A stretch of DNA of 64,000 nt, from assembly GCA_001642945.1 (NCBI GenBank), contig LGRT01000013.1:248001-312000 (forward strand), read 5' to 3'. A program made the translations under genes and the position numbers. This document shows positions 44,545 through 53,745 of this stretch, in pieces. The DNA comes from Rhodobacteraceae bacterium SB2 (GTDB taxonomy: Bacteria; Pseudomonadota; Alphaproteobacteria; Rhodobacterales; Rhodobacteraceae). The notes beneath the pieces are model-generated. The model did no database searches, had not been told where the DNA came from, and saw nothing but the letters and a program-made list of their open reading frames with translations. How positions within the stretch are numbered: position 1 is the first letter of the stretch; the number at the start of each line of letters is the position of its first letter.

Positions 44545-45345
44545 CTAGGCATTTTGGGCCTCTCCTCGGAACGCTTTGCGTCGCAATTGCGTCAATCCGG
44601 CTAAGATGGACAACGCAATTTCTTCGGGGGTAACCGCGCCAATATCCAAGCCCGCCGGTGCTTGCACGGCGCGCACCCGCTCTCCTGGCAATCCGCTTTC
44701 GATCAGTTTTATCGCGAGCGTCTGGTATTTTTTGCGGCTGCCAACAAAGGCTACGAACCCTTTGCTTGCGCCTAATGAGGCGCGCAGCGCTTGCAAATCG
44801 CCTTGACCTTGCGTGGCGATCACAATCGCATAGCGTTTTGTTGATGGTGGTATGGCGAACCCATCAGATCGCGCGTTGCCTGACACAGACCAATCAAATT
44901 GAGGGGCTAGCGCGGCGAGGGCCATCGCCACCGGCGAGGCGCCAAAAACAATAAGCTCTGGGCGCGGCAAGCAGGGCTCGATAAAAATATCAATTGTGCC
45001 CTTTGAAGGGCAGCCATTGCGCGCAAAGTGCATGCCTTCGCTTTCGTCTCCATTGCTCAATCCCTTTTCTGACAGCAGGTCTTCGGGGGTGATCGAAACC
45101 AGCTGCGGAGTGTCTTCGTGAATGGCGCGCAAGACGCCTTGTTTGACGGCGCTGCGGGCGCAGCCCCCCCCGATCCAACCAAAAACAATCTGACCCTGCG
45201 CATCCAGTACAGCTTTGGCACCTGGTTTGGCCGCCGTGGCCCCGGCGGTGCGAATAATCGTGGCCAGCGCAAAGGCTTCTTGGCGCGTGCGCATCCCGTC
45301 AATCGCCTCGGACATATCATCATCGAGCAATTCTTTGGGCATCAT
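44545..45345 (-). CDS. coxF: CO dehydrogenase maturation protein CoxF (XdhC family)
   Basis: A 266-residue XdhC/CoxI-family protein. The N-terminal XdhC domain has EAFALATIIRTAGATAAKPGAKAVLD and GWIGGGCARSAVKQG, and the C-terminal Rossmann-like part has ELIVFGASPVAMALAALAP. Such proteins bind molybdenum cofactor and pass it to the large subunit. Four-base overlap with coxE (ATGA). It lies downstream of the form I large-subunit operon. Confidence 0.9.
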   Translation of the reverse strand: MMPKELLDDDMSEAIDGMRTRQEAFALATIIRTAGATAAKPGAKAVLDAQGQIVFGWIGGGCARSAVKQGVLRAIHEDTPQLVSITPEDLLSEKGLSNGDESEGMHFARNGCPSKGTIDIFIEPCLPRPELIVFGASPVAMALAALAPQFDWSVSGNARSDGFAIPPSTKRYAIVIATQGQGDLQALRASLGASKGFVAFVGSRKKYQTLAIKLIESGLPGERVRAVQAPAGLDIGAVTPEEIALSILAGLTQLRRKAFRGEAQNA

Positions 45346-46523
45346 AAGCGGGCGAGCTCCGTTTCTAAAGTGGCAAGCTCGGCCAGTGATCCGGCAGATT
45401 TGAATCCATCAAGATAAGGCATTGCGGCGGCCATGCCCTTGGCAATTGGCTGATAGTCTTGCCAGCTTTTCAGCGGGTTTAACCAAATGATTTTACAGCC
45501 ACGCTTTTTCAGCTGCGCCAGCGCACCCGCCAGTTGATGCGCCGGGCCGGTATCGTACCCATCGGATAAGATAAGCACCACGGTGCGTCCGTTGACGAAT
45601 TTTTTTGCATAATTACGAGCATAATAATCCAAACTTTCGCCGATTTTTGAGCCGCCTCCAAACCCGTCTGCCATCAGCGACATCCGCGTTAAGGCGCGAA
45701 ACGCATCTTTATCGCGCATGGCTTCGCTGATCCGGATCAAACGCGTGTGAAACAAATAGGCATCGCTGGTGGGGTCGTTGCGCATCAGACCCAGTAAAAA
45801 TGCAAGAAACACTTTTGCATACACCGTCATCGAGCCAGAGACATCGCAGATTGCAGATATTTTCAAGCTGCGTTCGGGGCGATTTTTTCGGGCAAGCCGG
45901 ACTGGCTCGCCGCCTGTTGCAAGGCTTTGCCGGATAATTTTGCGAAAATGCAATTGAGTCCCTTTTTGCGCCGCCCGGCGGCGGCGCGAGCGGCGGTCTT
46001 TCAAGGCGGCGCCCAGTTTCTCGGCCAGTTCTTGGGCCTTTGCAAGATCGCTTGGTTGGATCAAAGCGCGTAAATCGGCGCGTTTTAAATTATTGGTTTT
46101 GCTGGCGATCAAACGCCCCAATCCATCGCTTTCTGCTTCGGTTTCGCCCGTCTCTGGGGTTTCGGGGGCGCCAGATGCCCCTTGATCGGTGCCCGCGGCG
46201 CGGCGCGAAGATGACATTTGATCTTCCTGTGGACGTTTCTGAGCGGAGATGACTTTTGGTTTAACCCGCCCAGCATTCAACCAATAGGCGGCAAAAAGAT
46301 CGTCAAACCGTGCGGCATCTTCTTTGCAGCCGGTGCAGATCGCCTTTAGTGCTGAGCGGGTTTCATGGATATGCGCAGCCGAGACATGGCTGAGACCGGC
46401 CAGTGCCAAATCGGTTTCCGCCACGCCAAGGCGCAGGCCATTTTCTCGCAGATGGGCCAAAAACCCGCTCATTCTAGCGGCAGGGCCGGGATCGCGCCCA
46501 GCAAATCGGGTTACGCGGTTCAT
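45342..46523 (-). CDS. coxE: CO dehydrogenase maturation protein CoxE (VWA domain)
   Basis: A 393-residue protein with a C-terminal von Willebrand factor A domain; the MIDAS metal site is DVSGSMTVY (about residue 229), followed by the Thr and Asp positions in LSDGYDTGP. The N-terminal half is helical and rich in charge. In Oligotropha CoxE works with the AAA+ protein CoxD to build the copper-sulfur-molybdenum centre. It overlaps coxD and coxF by four bases each, so the three are co-translated. Confidence 0.92.
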   Translation of the reverse strand: MNRVTRFAGRDPGPAARMSGFLAHLRENGLRLGVAETDLALAGLSHVSAAHIHETRSALKAICTGCKEDAARFDDLFAAYWLNAGRVKPKVISAQKRPQEDQMSSSRRAAGTDQGASGAPETPETGETEAESDGLGRLIASKTNNLKRADLRALIQPSDLAKAQELAEKLGAALKDRRSRRRRAAQKGTQLHFRKIIRQSLATGGEPVRLARKNRPERSLKISAICDVSGSMTVYAKVFLAFLLGLMRNDPTSDAYLFHTRLIRISEAMRDKDAFRALTRMSLMADGFGGGSKIGESLDYYARNYAKKFVNGRTVVLILSDGYDTGPAHQLAGALAQLKKRGCKIIWLNPLKSWQDYQPIAKGMAAAMPYLDGFKSAGSLAELATLETELARL

Positions 46524-47395
46524 GCCGCGCGCCCGGCAAGCCGCTGTGCCACTTCACGGGTGATATGGGCTTGATCGCTTTGGGTTTTTAAAAGTGTGGT
46601 CAAGCTGGCCTGCAAAGCCGCGGGGTTCGCGGTGAGATCGGCGATACCCAACCCCATCAGCGCTGCAGCAAAATCCAGCGTTTCGGCAATGCCGGGGTTT
46701 TTTTCTAAATCTTCTGCCCGCAGTTTTTGCACAAATCCGATGATTTGTTCTGCGAGCTTGGCTTCTATATTAGGGCATCGGCTGTTTAAGATGGCCAATT
46801 CGGTTTCGCGATCTGGATAGTCAACATAGGTGTAAAGGCAACGCCTGCGTAGCGCATCTGATAAATCGCGCGTGCCATTTGCAGTCAGAACCACAATGGG
46901 TTTACTCACCGCTTTTAATGTACCCAGCTCTGGCACGGTGATTTGAAAATCTGCCAAAATTTCCAAAAGATAGGCTTCAAATTCTTCATCTGCGCGGTCG
47001 ATCTCATCGATCAGCAACACCGGCGATTGGGGTTGGCGAATGGCGGCCAAAAGCGGGCGTTCGAGTAAGAACTCCTCTGAAAAAATGCGCTTTTCAACCG
47101 TGGATCCGGTTTCCCCTGCCTCGGCGCTGCTGCGGATCGCCAAAAGTTGGCGCTGATAATTCCATTCGTAAATAGCCTGTGCGGCATCCAGACCTTCATA
47201 GCATTGCAAGCGGATGAGCTTGGTTTTTTGCACCGTTGCCAACACTCGCGCCACTTCGGTTTTGCCAACGCCAGCGGCCCCTTCCAACAGGATCGGCCGC
47301 TGCAGCGAGATCGCCAGATGCAAGGCAACAGCCAAATCATCCGATGCCATATAGCCTGCCTCGGCCATCGCGGTTTGCACTGCGCTAAAGCTCAT
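46520..47395 (-). CDS. coxD: CO dehydrogenase maturation ATPase CoxD (MoxR-type AAA+)
   Basis: A 291-residue MoxR-family ATPase. Walker A is LEGAAGVGKTEVAR (about residue 36), Walker B is PVLLIDEIDRAD, and the sensor-1 region is PIVVLTANGTRDLSDALRRRCLYTY. Oligotropha CoxD is needed to insert sulfur and copper into the apo-enzyme. The ATG at 47395 is preferred because GAGG precedes it by nine bases; an ATG at 47404 is possible. It follows coxL by about 45 bases. Confidence 0.92.
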   Translation of the reverse strand: MSFSAVQTAMAEAGYMASDDLAVALHLAISLQRPILLEGAAGVGKTEVARVLATVQKTKLIRLQCYEGLDAAQAIYEWNYQRQLLAIRSSAEAGETGSTVEKRIFSEEFLLERPLLAAIRQPQSPVLLIDEIDRADEEFEAYLLEILADFQITVPELGTLKAVSKPIVVLTANGTRDLSDALRRRCLYTYVDYPDRETELAILNSRCPNIEAKLAEQIIGFVQKLRAEDLEKNPGIAETLDFAAALMGLGIADLTANPAALQASLTTLLKTQSDQAHITREVAQRLAGRAA

Positions 47396-47442
47396 GTCTG
47401 CCATCCTCAAAAGCGGGCGGAAAAGATCCGCCCGTGCTTTGT

Positions 47443-49860
47443 TTAGCCATGCAAGCCTAAATCATTTGCGATCTTCCAAACCCGCCAATGATCGTGGGGC
47501 ATGTGCGCCTGACGCAATCCAAAGGCGCGGAAGGCATCATGCACGGCATTTGAAAAGGCCGGAACGCCCCCCACATTCGGGCTTTCACCGACACCTTTGG
47601 CTCCGATGGGATGATGCGGCGAGGGCGTGGTCGTATGATCGGTGGTATAATGGGGTGTTTCCCAAGCCGTTGGCAGGAAGAAATCCATTAAGGTTCCGGT
47701 TTTTACATTGCCCATCTCATCATAGGCGATTTCTTGGCCCATCGCGATCGCCAGCGCTTCGGTTAAACCGCCATGCACCTGGCCCTCAATGATCATCGGG
47801 TTGATCCGCGTGCCGCAATCATCTAGCGCATAAAATTGCCGGATTTCATGCTCGCCCGTATCCACATCTAATTCCATCACGCAGATATAGGCGCCGAATG
47901 GGTAGGTCATGTTGGGGGGATCATAGTAACTGACCGCTTCGAGGCCCGGTTCAAGCCCCGGTATCGCCTGATTATAGCTGGCAAAGGCGATGTCTTTCAT
48001 GGTTTTGAAGCGCTCTGGCGCGCCCTTAACGACAAAGCGGTCTACGTCAAACTCAACGTCATCATCATGCACTTCCAGCAGATAGGCGGCAATCATCTGC
48101 GCTTTGGCGCGAATCTTACGTCCCGCCATTGCGGTGGCGGCGCCGGCCACCGGCGTTGAGCGCGAGCCATAGGTGCCAAGCCCGTAGGGGGCTGTATCGG
48201 TATCACCTTCCTCGATGGTGATCGAATCTGCTGGTAGGCCAATTTCTGTGGCCAGAATTTGGGCAAATGTTGTGGCATGGCCTTGCCCCTGACTGATCGT
48301 GCCAAGCCGTGCGATGGCAGATCCCGTGGGATGAATGCGAATTTCGCAGCTGTCAAACATGCCCAGCCCCAAAATATCGCAGTTTTTGACCGGTCCAGCT
48401 CCAACGATTTCGGTGAAATGGGTCAAGCCAATTCCCAATAATTTGCGCGTCTCGCCGCGCTGAAACGCGGCCACGCGCGCGCTTTGTTCTTTGCGCAGAT
48501 CGTCGTAGTTCACAGCTTTCAACGCTTTGTCCCAAGCCGTGTGATAATCGCCGGAATCATATTCCCAGCCTAACGCTGAATTATACGGAAATTGATCCTT
48601 TTTGATAAAGTTGATCCGGCGTAATTCGGCTGCATCCATGTTCAGCTCAATTGCCAAAACCTCGACCATCCGTTCGATGAAATAAGCCGCTTCGGTGACG
48701 CGGAAGGAACAGCGATAGGCCACGCCGCCAGGGGCTTTGTTGGTGTAGACACCATCGACTGCCAGATAGGCGGTGGGGATATCGTAAGATCCTGTGCAAA
48801 TATTCATGAAGCCGGCTGGAAATTTGGTGGGATCTGCGCAGGCGTCAAACCCGCCATGATCGGCTGTTGTATGGCACCAGAGCCCAGTGATCTTGCCGTC
48901 TTTGGTGGCCGAGATCTTCCCTTGCATCCAATAATCGCGGGCAAAAGCGGTGGTCATCAGATTGTCCATCCGGTCTTCGATCCATTTTACCGGCTGGCCA
49001 GTGACGATGGAGGCCACAACCGAGCAGACATAGCCCGCATAAGCCCCAACTTTATTGCCAAACCCGCCTCCAATATCGGGCGAGATCACGCGAATATTAT
49101 GCTCTTCAATGCCCGAAATCAGCGAGACCACGGTGCGGATCGCATGCGGCGCTTGAAACGTGCCCCAAAGCGTTAGCTTGCCATTGACCTTATCCATTGA
49201 GGCCACGCAGCCGCAGGTTTCCAAGGGGCAAGGATGGGTACGATGATAATAGATCATTTCTTCAGCCACCACATCGGCTTCGGCCAGCACCTGCTCGGTT
49301 GCGTCTTTTTCACCAGCTTCCCATGTGAAGATGTGGTTGTGATGCTTGCGAGGCCCATGGGCGCCATCGGCTGTTGGATCAAGATCTTCGCGCAAAACCA
49401 CGTCTGATTTCAGCGCTTCAAACGGATCCGTCAGAACCGTCAGTTCTTCATATTCAACCTCAACGGCTTCGATTCCATCCGCGGCTGCAAAACGGTCTTT
49501 GGCGATGACAAACGCCACTTCCTGGCCTTGAAACAACACTTTGCCATCGGCCAAAACCATTTGCTTATCGCCGGCTAAAGTGGGCATCCAATGCAGGCCC
49601 AAAGGTTCAAGATCTTTGGCTGTCAGCACGGCCAACACGCCGGGCACTTTCAAAGCAGCTTCGGTGTTTATATCCACCACTCGGGCATGCGCATAGGGTG
49701 AGCGTACAAAATCCCCCGACAGCATCCCATCAAGTTTGATGTCATCGACATAATTGCCTTTGCCTTGGGTGAAGCGCGCATCTTCAACGCGCTTGCGCGA
49801 GGATCCCATGCCTTTGAGGCTTGATTTGCGCTCTTCGCGGTCTGGAGTCATATCATTCAT
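47443..49860 (-). CDS. coxL: Form I aerobic CO dehydrogenase, large (Mo-Cu) subunit
   Basis: An 805-residue catalytic subunit. The active-site loop is AYRCSFR (residues 381-387), the marker of genuine form I CODH; Cys384 is the copper-bridging residue, equivalent to Cys388 of Oligotropha. The general-base glutamate lies in [13 protein letters not shown] near residue 755. The a/b hammerhead (about 20-140) and molybdopterin domains are complete. It oxidises CO with water to CO2 at a Mo-S-Cu centre. It overlaps coxS by four bases (ATGA) and is followed by the maturation genes coxDEF. Confidence 0.97.
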   Translation of the reverse strand: MNDMTPDREERKSSLKGMGSSRKRVEDARFTQGKGNYVDDIKLDGMLSGDFVRSPYAHARVVDINTEAALKVPGVLAVLTAKDLEPLGLHWMPTLAGDKQMVLADGKVLFQGQEVAFVIAKDRFAAADGIEAVEVEYEELTVLTDPFEALKSDVVLREDLDPTADGAHGPRKHHNHIFTWEAGEKDATEQVLAEADVVAEEMIYYHRTHPCPLETCGCVASMDKVNGKLTLWGTFQAPHAIRTVVSLISGIEEHNIRVISPDIGGGFGNKVGAYAGYVCSVVASIVTGQPVKWIEDRMDNLMTTAFARDYWMQGKISATKDGKITGLWCHTTADHGGFDACADPTKFPAGFMNICTGSYDIPTAYLAVDGVYTNKAPGGVAYRCSFRVTEAAYFIERMVEVLAIELNMDAAELRRINFIKKDQFPYNSALGWEYDSGDYHTAWDKALKAVNYDDLRKEQSARVAAFQRGETRKLLGIGLTHFTEIVGAGPVKNCDILGLGMFDSCEIRIHPTGSAIARLGTISQGQGHATTFAQILATEIGLPADSITIEEGDTDTAPYGLGTYGSRSTPVAGAATAMAGRKIRAKAQMIAAYLLEVHDDDVEFDVDRFVVKGAPERFKTMKDIAFASYNQAIPGLEPGLEAVSYYDPPNMTYPFGAYICVMELDVDTGEHEIRQFYALDDCGTRINPMIIEGQVHGGLTEALAIAMGQEIAYDEMGNVKTGTLMDFFLPTAWETPHYTTDHTTTPSPHHPIGAKGVGESPNVGGVPAFSNAVHDAFRAFGLRQAHMPHDHWRVWKIANDLGLHG

Positions 49861-50351
49861 TCTGCAGCCTCCTTCGCGGCGTTCATCTCAGCCGCAGCGG
49901 CAAGAATGGATTTGACAATATTTTGATAACCGGTGCAGCGGCACAGGTTTCCCGACATTCCAAAGCGTATGTCTTCTTCGGTTGGGGATGGATTTTCCTC
50001 GAGCAGTTTTGCCGCACGGGTGATCATTCCCGGCGTGCAATAGCCACATTGCAAACCATGATGCTCTTTGAACGCGCTTTGCAGCGGGTGAAGCGCATCG
50101 GGGCCGCCCATACCTTCGATCGTGGTCACATCTGCACCATTGGCTTGGCCAATAAAAACCGTACAGGCTTTGACCGATTTGCCATCCATGGTGATGGTGC
50201 ACGCGCCGCAATGCGATGTTTCACAACCGATATGTGGGCCCGTGATGTTCAACCGTTCGCGCAATGTATAAATCAGCAATTCGCGCGGCTCGGCGAGAAA
50301 CTCTTCTTCCTGGCCGTTCACGGTTAGTTTGATATGTAGTTTATCTGTCAT
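49857..50351 (-). CDS. coxS: Form I CO dehydrogenase, small [2Fe-2S] subunit
   Basis: A 164-residue iron-sulfur subunit with ligands C43, C48, C51 and C63 for the plant-type cluster and C102, C105, C137, C139 for the second cluster ([11 protein letters not shown] and NLCRCTGY). It lies between coxM and coxL, the M-S-L order of form I operons. It differs throughout from the 1946-2428 copy, so it is not a recent duplicate. Confidence 0.96.
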   Translation of the reverse strand: MTDKLHIKLTVNGQEEEFLAEPRELLIYTLRERLNITGPHIGCETSHCGACTITMDGKSVKACTVFIGQANGADVTTIEGMGGPDALHPLQSAFKEHHGLQCGYCTPGMITRAAKLLEENPSPTEEDIRFGMSGNLCRCTGYQNIVKSILAAAAEMNAAKEAAE

Positions 50352-50363
50352 GTTTTATTCCTT

Positions 50364-51218
50364 TCAAGCCCGGGACCAAGCGCGCTGGATCGCGCGGGTC
50401 AGGATAACGCCAGCCACGTGCATTTTAAACGCAACGGGACCGCGGTTATCTTCGGTTGGGTCGATATCACCCAGCGCCGCGCTAACGGCTTGCTTGATCG
50501 CCGCGTCATCAAGTTGGGTTCCGATTAAGGCAGCACTGGCCGCTTCTGAGAAGATCGGCGTATCGCTAAGATTGGTCATTGCGATCGAGGCGCTGCTGCA
50601 GCGGCCGCCGTCTTTGGAAAGCAATACCGCCGAAGCAGCGGTGGCGTAATCACCGATTTTGCGCTTTTGCTTTTCATAGGCATATCCGGCCGCATGCGCG
50701 TCAAACGAGATTTCTGTCAAAACTTCTTCATCCTCGCGGGCCGTCATATAAGCGGCTTCGTAAAACGCGCGTGCATTTACCGCGCGCGTGCCATTGGGCC
50801 CAACCAAAGTGAATGAAGCATCAAGGCACTGCATAAGACCGGGCATGTCATTCGCAGGATCTCCATTGGCCACGTTACCCCCGACCGTGCCCATATACCG
50901 CACTTGTGGATCTGCGATTTGAAGCGCGGCTTCTTTTAACAAGGGCGCTGCATGTGCCAAGCCTTGATCCGCAATCACTTGCGCTTGGGTGACCATCGCC
51001 CCCATTTTGACCCGCGATCCCTCAACGGAGATGTCAGACAAATTAGGGATGTCTTGTAAATCGATCAGGTGCGGAATATCCGCCATGCGCAGTTTCATCA
51101 TCGGAATCAGGCTGTGGCCGCCGGCCATAACCCGCGCATCGTCGCCGTGCTCTGATAGAATGGCGATGGCATCTGTCAAAGCGCTGGGCCGATGATAGCT
51201 GAATGGTGCTGGTATCAC
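50364..51218 (-). CDS. coxM: Form I CO dehydrogenase, medium (FAD) subunit
   Basis: A 284-residue flavoprotein. It begins IPAPFSYHRPSALTDAIAIL like other CoxM proteins, with FAD-binding AGGHSLIPMM (about residue 32) and TVGGNVANGDPANDMP (about residue 112). The GTG at 51218 is chosen because GGGGAGGAAA stands at the right distance and the residues agree with family starts; an upstream ATG at 51281 would add 21 unrelated residues. First of the coxMSLDEF genes, downstream of coxC. Confidence 0.94.
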   Translation of the reverse strand: MIPAPFSYHRPSALTDAIAILSEHGDDARVMAGGHSLIPMMKLRMADIPHLIDLQDIPNLSDISVEGSRVKMGAMVTQAQVIADQGLAHAAPLLKEAALQIADPQVRYMGTVGGNVANGDPANDMPGLMQCLDASFTLVGPNGTRAVNARAFYEAAYMTAREDEEVLTEISFDAHAAGYAYEKQKRKIGDYATAASAVLLSKDGGRCSSASIAMTNLSDTPIFSEAASAALIGTQLDDAAIKQAVSAALGDIDPTEDNRGPVAFKMHVAGVILTRAIQRAWSRA

Positions 51219-51350
51219 TGCTTTTCCTCCCCTAAAAGCATTCGTTGCGAAAAGCGTCAGTGAAAGTGGTTTTTCGCACATGCTCTAATACATTAACGCC
51301 GCGGAATTTCTCACCAGTTGCGAATGATCTGCACGAATTGCGCTTCTTTG

Positions 51351-52520
51351 CTAAAGCCCGAGGGTTTCTTTAACCCGTTTGAGATTCGACCGGCTGACGG
51401 GAACGGGCGGCAGTTTAGGGTTTTCAAACCGGCACAGACCCGAGTCTTTGAGGCGTTCAAAATGCTGCACCTTAGCGCTGTTGACCAGATAGCTGCGATG
51501 GGTTGTGAGAAAGCTGTATTGGGCTAAGCGTTTGGTGGCTTCGGTGATAGGCCAAACGCAAAAATGCCGCACGCCATCGTTTTTATACACATATGTATAA
51601 TGCCCTTCAGCCCGAATAAAGGCCACGTCAGCGGGCGCGATAAACAACGTGGTGCCGTTGCTCTCGCAGGGAATCCGTTGTGCCCGCGACGCGGCGGATG
51701 ACGCAGGGCCCGCAGCTGGCTTTGGGCTGGGCGCTGGCGTTGGATCCGGCGCCCCCGACGAGACGGGCGCCGCGCTTTCTGGGTTTGGGCTTGGCATTTG
51801 GGTAGGTTGTGGCACCAGAAACGTCACACCTGTCCATAAAAACGCTCCTAAAATGAGGAAGCTTGAGCAGATTACGACCAACGCCAGAACTTCGTTTGTA
51901 ATGCTAGGCCCCAACTCATTAAACGCCGGAGCTTTGACAAAGCGGGTGCCCCAGATGGCCACGAAATGAACCGCAAAAACCGCCAAGCCGAAACAAACCG
52001 TTCCCAGTAATATATTACGGTTTGAGCGCTGCTCATAGGCGATCCAGATCGCTGCAACGCACAGGCTTATCGCGGATAAAAATGCCAATGAGATACCTTG
52101 AACCGTATAAATGGGGCGGCATAATTGCAGACCGGCCATGCCCAGATAATGCATGGTTAAAATGCCAAACCCGACAAGGCTGCCGGACAGAAAAAGAATT
52201 TTTGGGCGGCGCTCAAAAAAATGCAAAAGCCCCAAAGCAACGCCCACTATCAAAATTGCCAAAAGCGCAGATGCCAGCGTGATTGCGGCATCATAGTAAA
52301 ATAAAACCGGCATTTGCAGGCCCAACATGGCCACAAAATGCATCGACCAAATTCCGCCTCCCAAAGCCACGGAGGCAAGCGATACCGCAATTTTACGCTG
52401 CGAAAAAGACTTTTGGGACAGGTCTTTGGTAAGCGTTAGGCCGGTGAAACCCGCAACCAAAGCGATCAGAAAAGACACGACGACAAGGCCGCTATTATGG
52501 CTAAACTCTAACGTTGTCAT
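51351..52520 (-). CDS. coxC: CoxC-type CO-responsive regulator (MHYT membrane domain, LytTR output)
   Basis: A 389-residue protein. The N-terminal half has about seven membrane helices with MHYT-domain motifs (MHFVAM about residue 60, MHYLGM about 123, VHFVAI about 184), thought to bind copper and sense diatomic gases. A Pro/Ala/Ser-rich linker (about 240-280) leads to a LytTR DNA-binding domain (ADVAFIRAEGHYTYVY, FLTTHRSYLVNSAKV). CoxC and CoxH of Oligotropha share this layout. Being upstream of coxM on the same strand, it is the likely regulator of the form I operon. Confidence 0.92.
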   Translation of the reverse strand: MTTLEFSHNSGLVVVSFLIALVAGFTGLTLTKDLSQKSFSQRKIAVSLASVALGGGIWSMHFVAMLGLQMPVLFYYDAAITLASALLAILIVGVALGLLHFFERRPKILFLSGSLVGFGILTMHYLGMAGLQLCRPIYTVQGISLAFLSAISLCVAAIWIAYEQRSNRNILLGTVCFGLAVFAVHFVAIWGTRFVKAPAFNELGPSITNEVLALVVICSSFLILGAFLWTGVTFLVPQPTQMPSPNPESAAPVSSGAPDPTPAPSPKPAAGPASSAASRAQRIPCESNGTTLFIAPADVAFIRAEGHYTYVYKNDGVRHFCVWPITEATKRLAQYSFLTTHRSYLVNSAKVQHFERLKDSGLCRFENPKLPPVPVSRSNLKRVKETLGL

Positions 52521-52777
52521 GCTTCACACATGCATTTACCAACGCAAAAAGCAATCTTGAAGGCGTTTATGGCGGCCAACTTCTGCGAGTTTGCCGATAA
52601 ATTCTCAACCCATTTGGCCAAATCTGCAGCGCTAATTCATGGTGCAGGCGTAAAAGGCAAGGCCGCTTTTTGTGGGTTCAAACCGGGTATCGTTTTGAAC
52701 GCTGCCGGATCAGGGCTTGTCAGATTTTGGGCAAGCCCCTAGGGTTTTGCGCAAATTCCTTTGCAGAGAGATTGTTG
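52521..52777. other. Divergent region between coxC and the 2OG-oxygenase gene
   Basis: 257 bases. A 7-bp hairpin GGGCTTG / CAAGCCC (52713-52719 and 52732-52738) lies upstream of the oxygenase gene. No gene is seen; the region must hold both promoters. Confidence 0.35.
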
Positions 52778-53560
52778 ATGCCCACCCTGTCTGATGTTGT
52801 TGACCTGAGCGCCTATCCTTTGCACGATCATGCTTTGCTTGAACGCTGCCGGGCTGCTTTTGATCGCGAGGGGGTGCTAACCTTGAAAGGTTTTTTGCGC
52901 CCCGAAGCGGTCATAGATTTGGTGAAAGAAGCGCAGCGGGAACGCAAGCATGCATTTTTCACCGCATCAACGCATAATGTTTACTTAACGCCCAAAGATC
53001 CTAGCCTGCCTGAAGATCATATTTTTAACCGTCAAGTTAGCTCGTCAAAAGGCTGCATCACCACGGATCAAGTGCCCGCAGGGTCTGGCCTGCATAGCCT
53101 TTATAATTCGCACGTGTTTCGCGGCTTTATCGCCCAATTGGTGGGAGAGCAGGCGCTGTTTGAATATGCCGATCCGCTGTCTTCGATCAACGTGCATTAC
53201 GCGGGCGAAGGCCAAGAATTGAATTGGCATTTCGACAATTCGGAATTTGCCATCACTTTGCTGTTGCAGGCCCCTTTGGCAGGCGGTGATTTTGAGTATC
53301 TGCGCGATCTGCGCGATGCAGAAAATGACGATATGAATTTTTCTGGCGTGCAAGCGGTTGTTGAGGGCAAGCGCCAACCCGAGGCGCTTTTGGTTGAGCC
53401 TGGCACTTTGGTGCTGTTTCGTGGACGCAATGCGATGCACCGGGTTACTCCAACGCAAGGCGCGCGGGATCGCATTCTGGTGGTTTTGGCATATAATTCC
53501 AAGCCGGGTATCGCGCTGTCGGAGGCCGCACGGATGACGTTTTTCGGCCGTCTAGGCTAG
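52778..53560 (+). CDS. 2-oxoglutarate/Fe(II)-dependent oxygenase-like protein
   Basis: A 260-residue protein with the double-stranded beta-helix metal triad: H151 and D153 in NWHFDNSEF and H221 in AMHRVTP, with Arg 230/232 placed to bind 2-oxoglutarate. The Asp at the second position means hydroxylase-type chemistry; the halogenases of the BesD group have Gly there. The start at 52778 (MPTLSDVVDL) is preferred; a longer frame from 52670 lacks a ribosome-binding site. An ABC exporter gene follows on the same strand. Confidence 0.8.
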   Translation: MPTLSDVVDLSAYPLHDHALLERCRAAFDREGVLTLKGFLRPEAVIDLVKEAQRERKHAFFTASTHNVYLTPKDPSLPEDHIFNRQVSSSKGCITTDQVPAGSGLHSLYNSHVFRGFIAQLVGEQALFEYADPLSSINVHYAGEGQELNWHFDNSEFAITLLLQAPLAGGDFEYLRDLRDAENDDMNFSGVQAVVEGKRQPEALLVEPGTLVLFRGRNAMHRVTPTQGARDRILVVLAYNSKPGIALSEAARMTFFGRLG

Positions 53561-53745
53561 GGTGTGGTGCCGCTTTAAGCTTTGCCATATTGCAGGCGGC
53601 CAACGCCATATGGAAAGGCGATTGTTTTTTATCATGTTTCACATATAAGCGGCGCATCGTTTGATCTGCAGCATCTATGTTGCAAAAAAGGGCCATGCTC
53701 TCCATATCTTCTGGGACACTGGCGCAGGGAATGGGCAGAAACCAT

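Noticed and set aside
47394-47792. Plus-strand frame opposite the coxL end
   Set aside because: It is the antisense of conserved coxL and coxD sequence with no family match.
52670-52777. N-terminal extension of the 2OG-type oxygenase
   Set aside because: The extra 36 residues lack a ribosome-binding site and do not resemble a conserved domain; the ATG at 52778 starts the conserved part.
52778-53560. Call of BesD-type halogenase
   Set aside because: The metal triad has Asp at position 153 (HFD), not Gly, so hydroxylation is favoured over halogenation.
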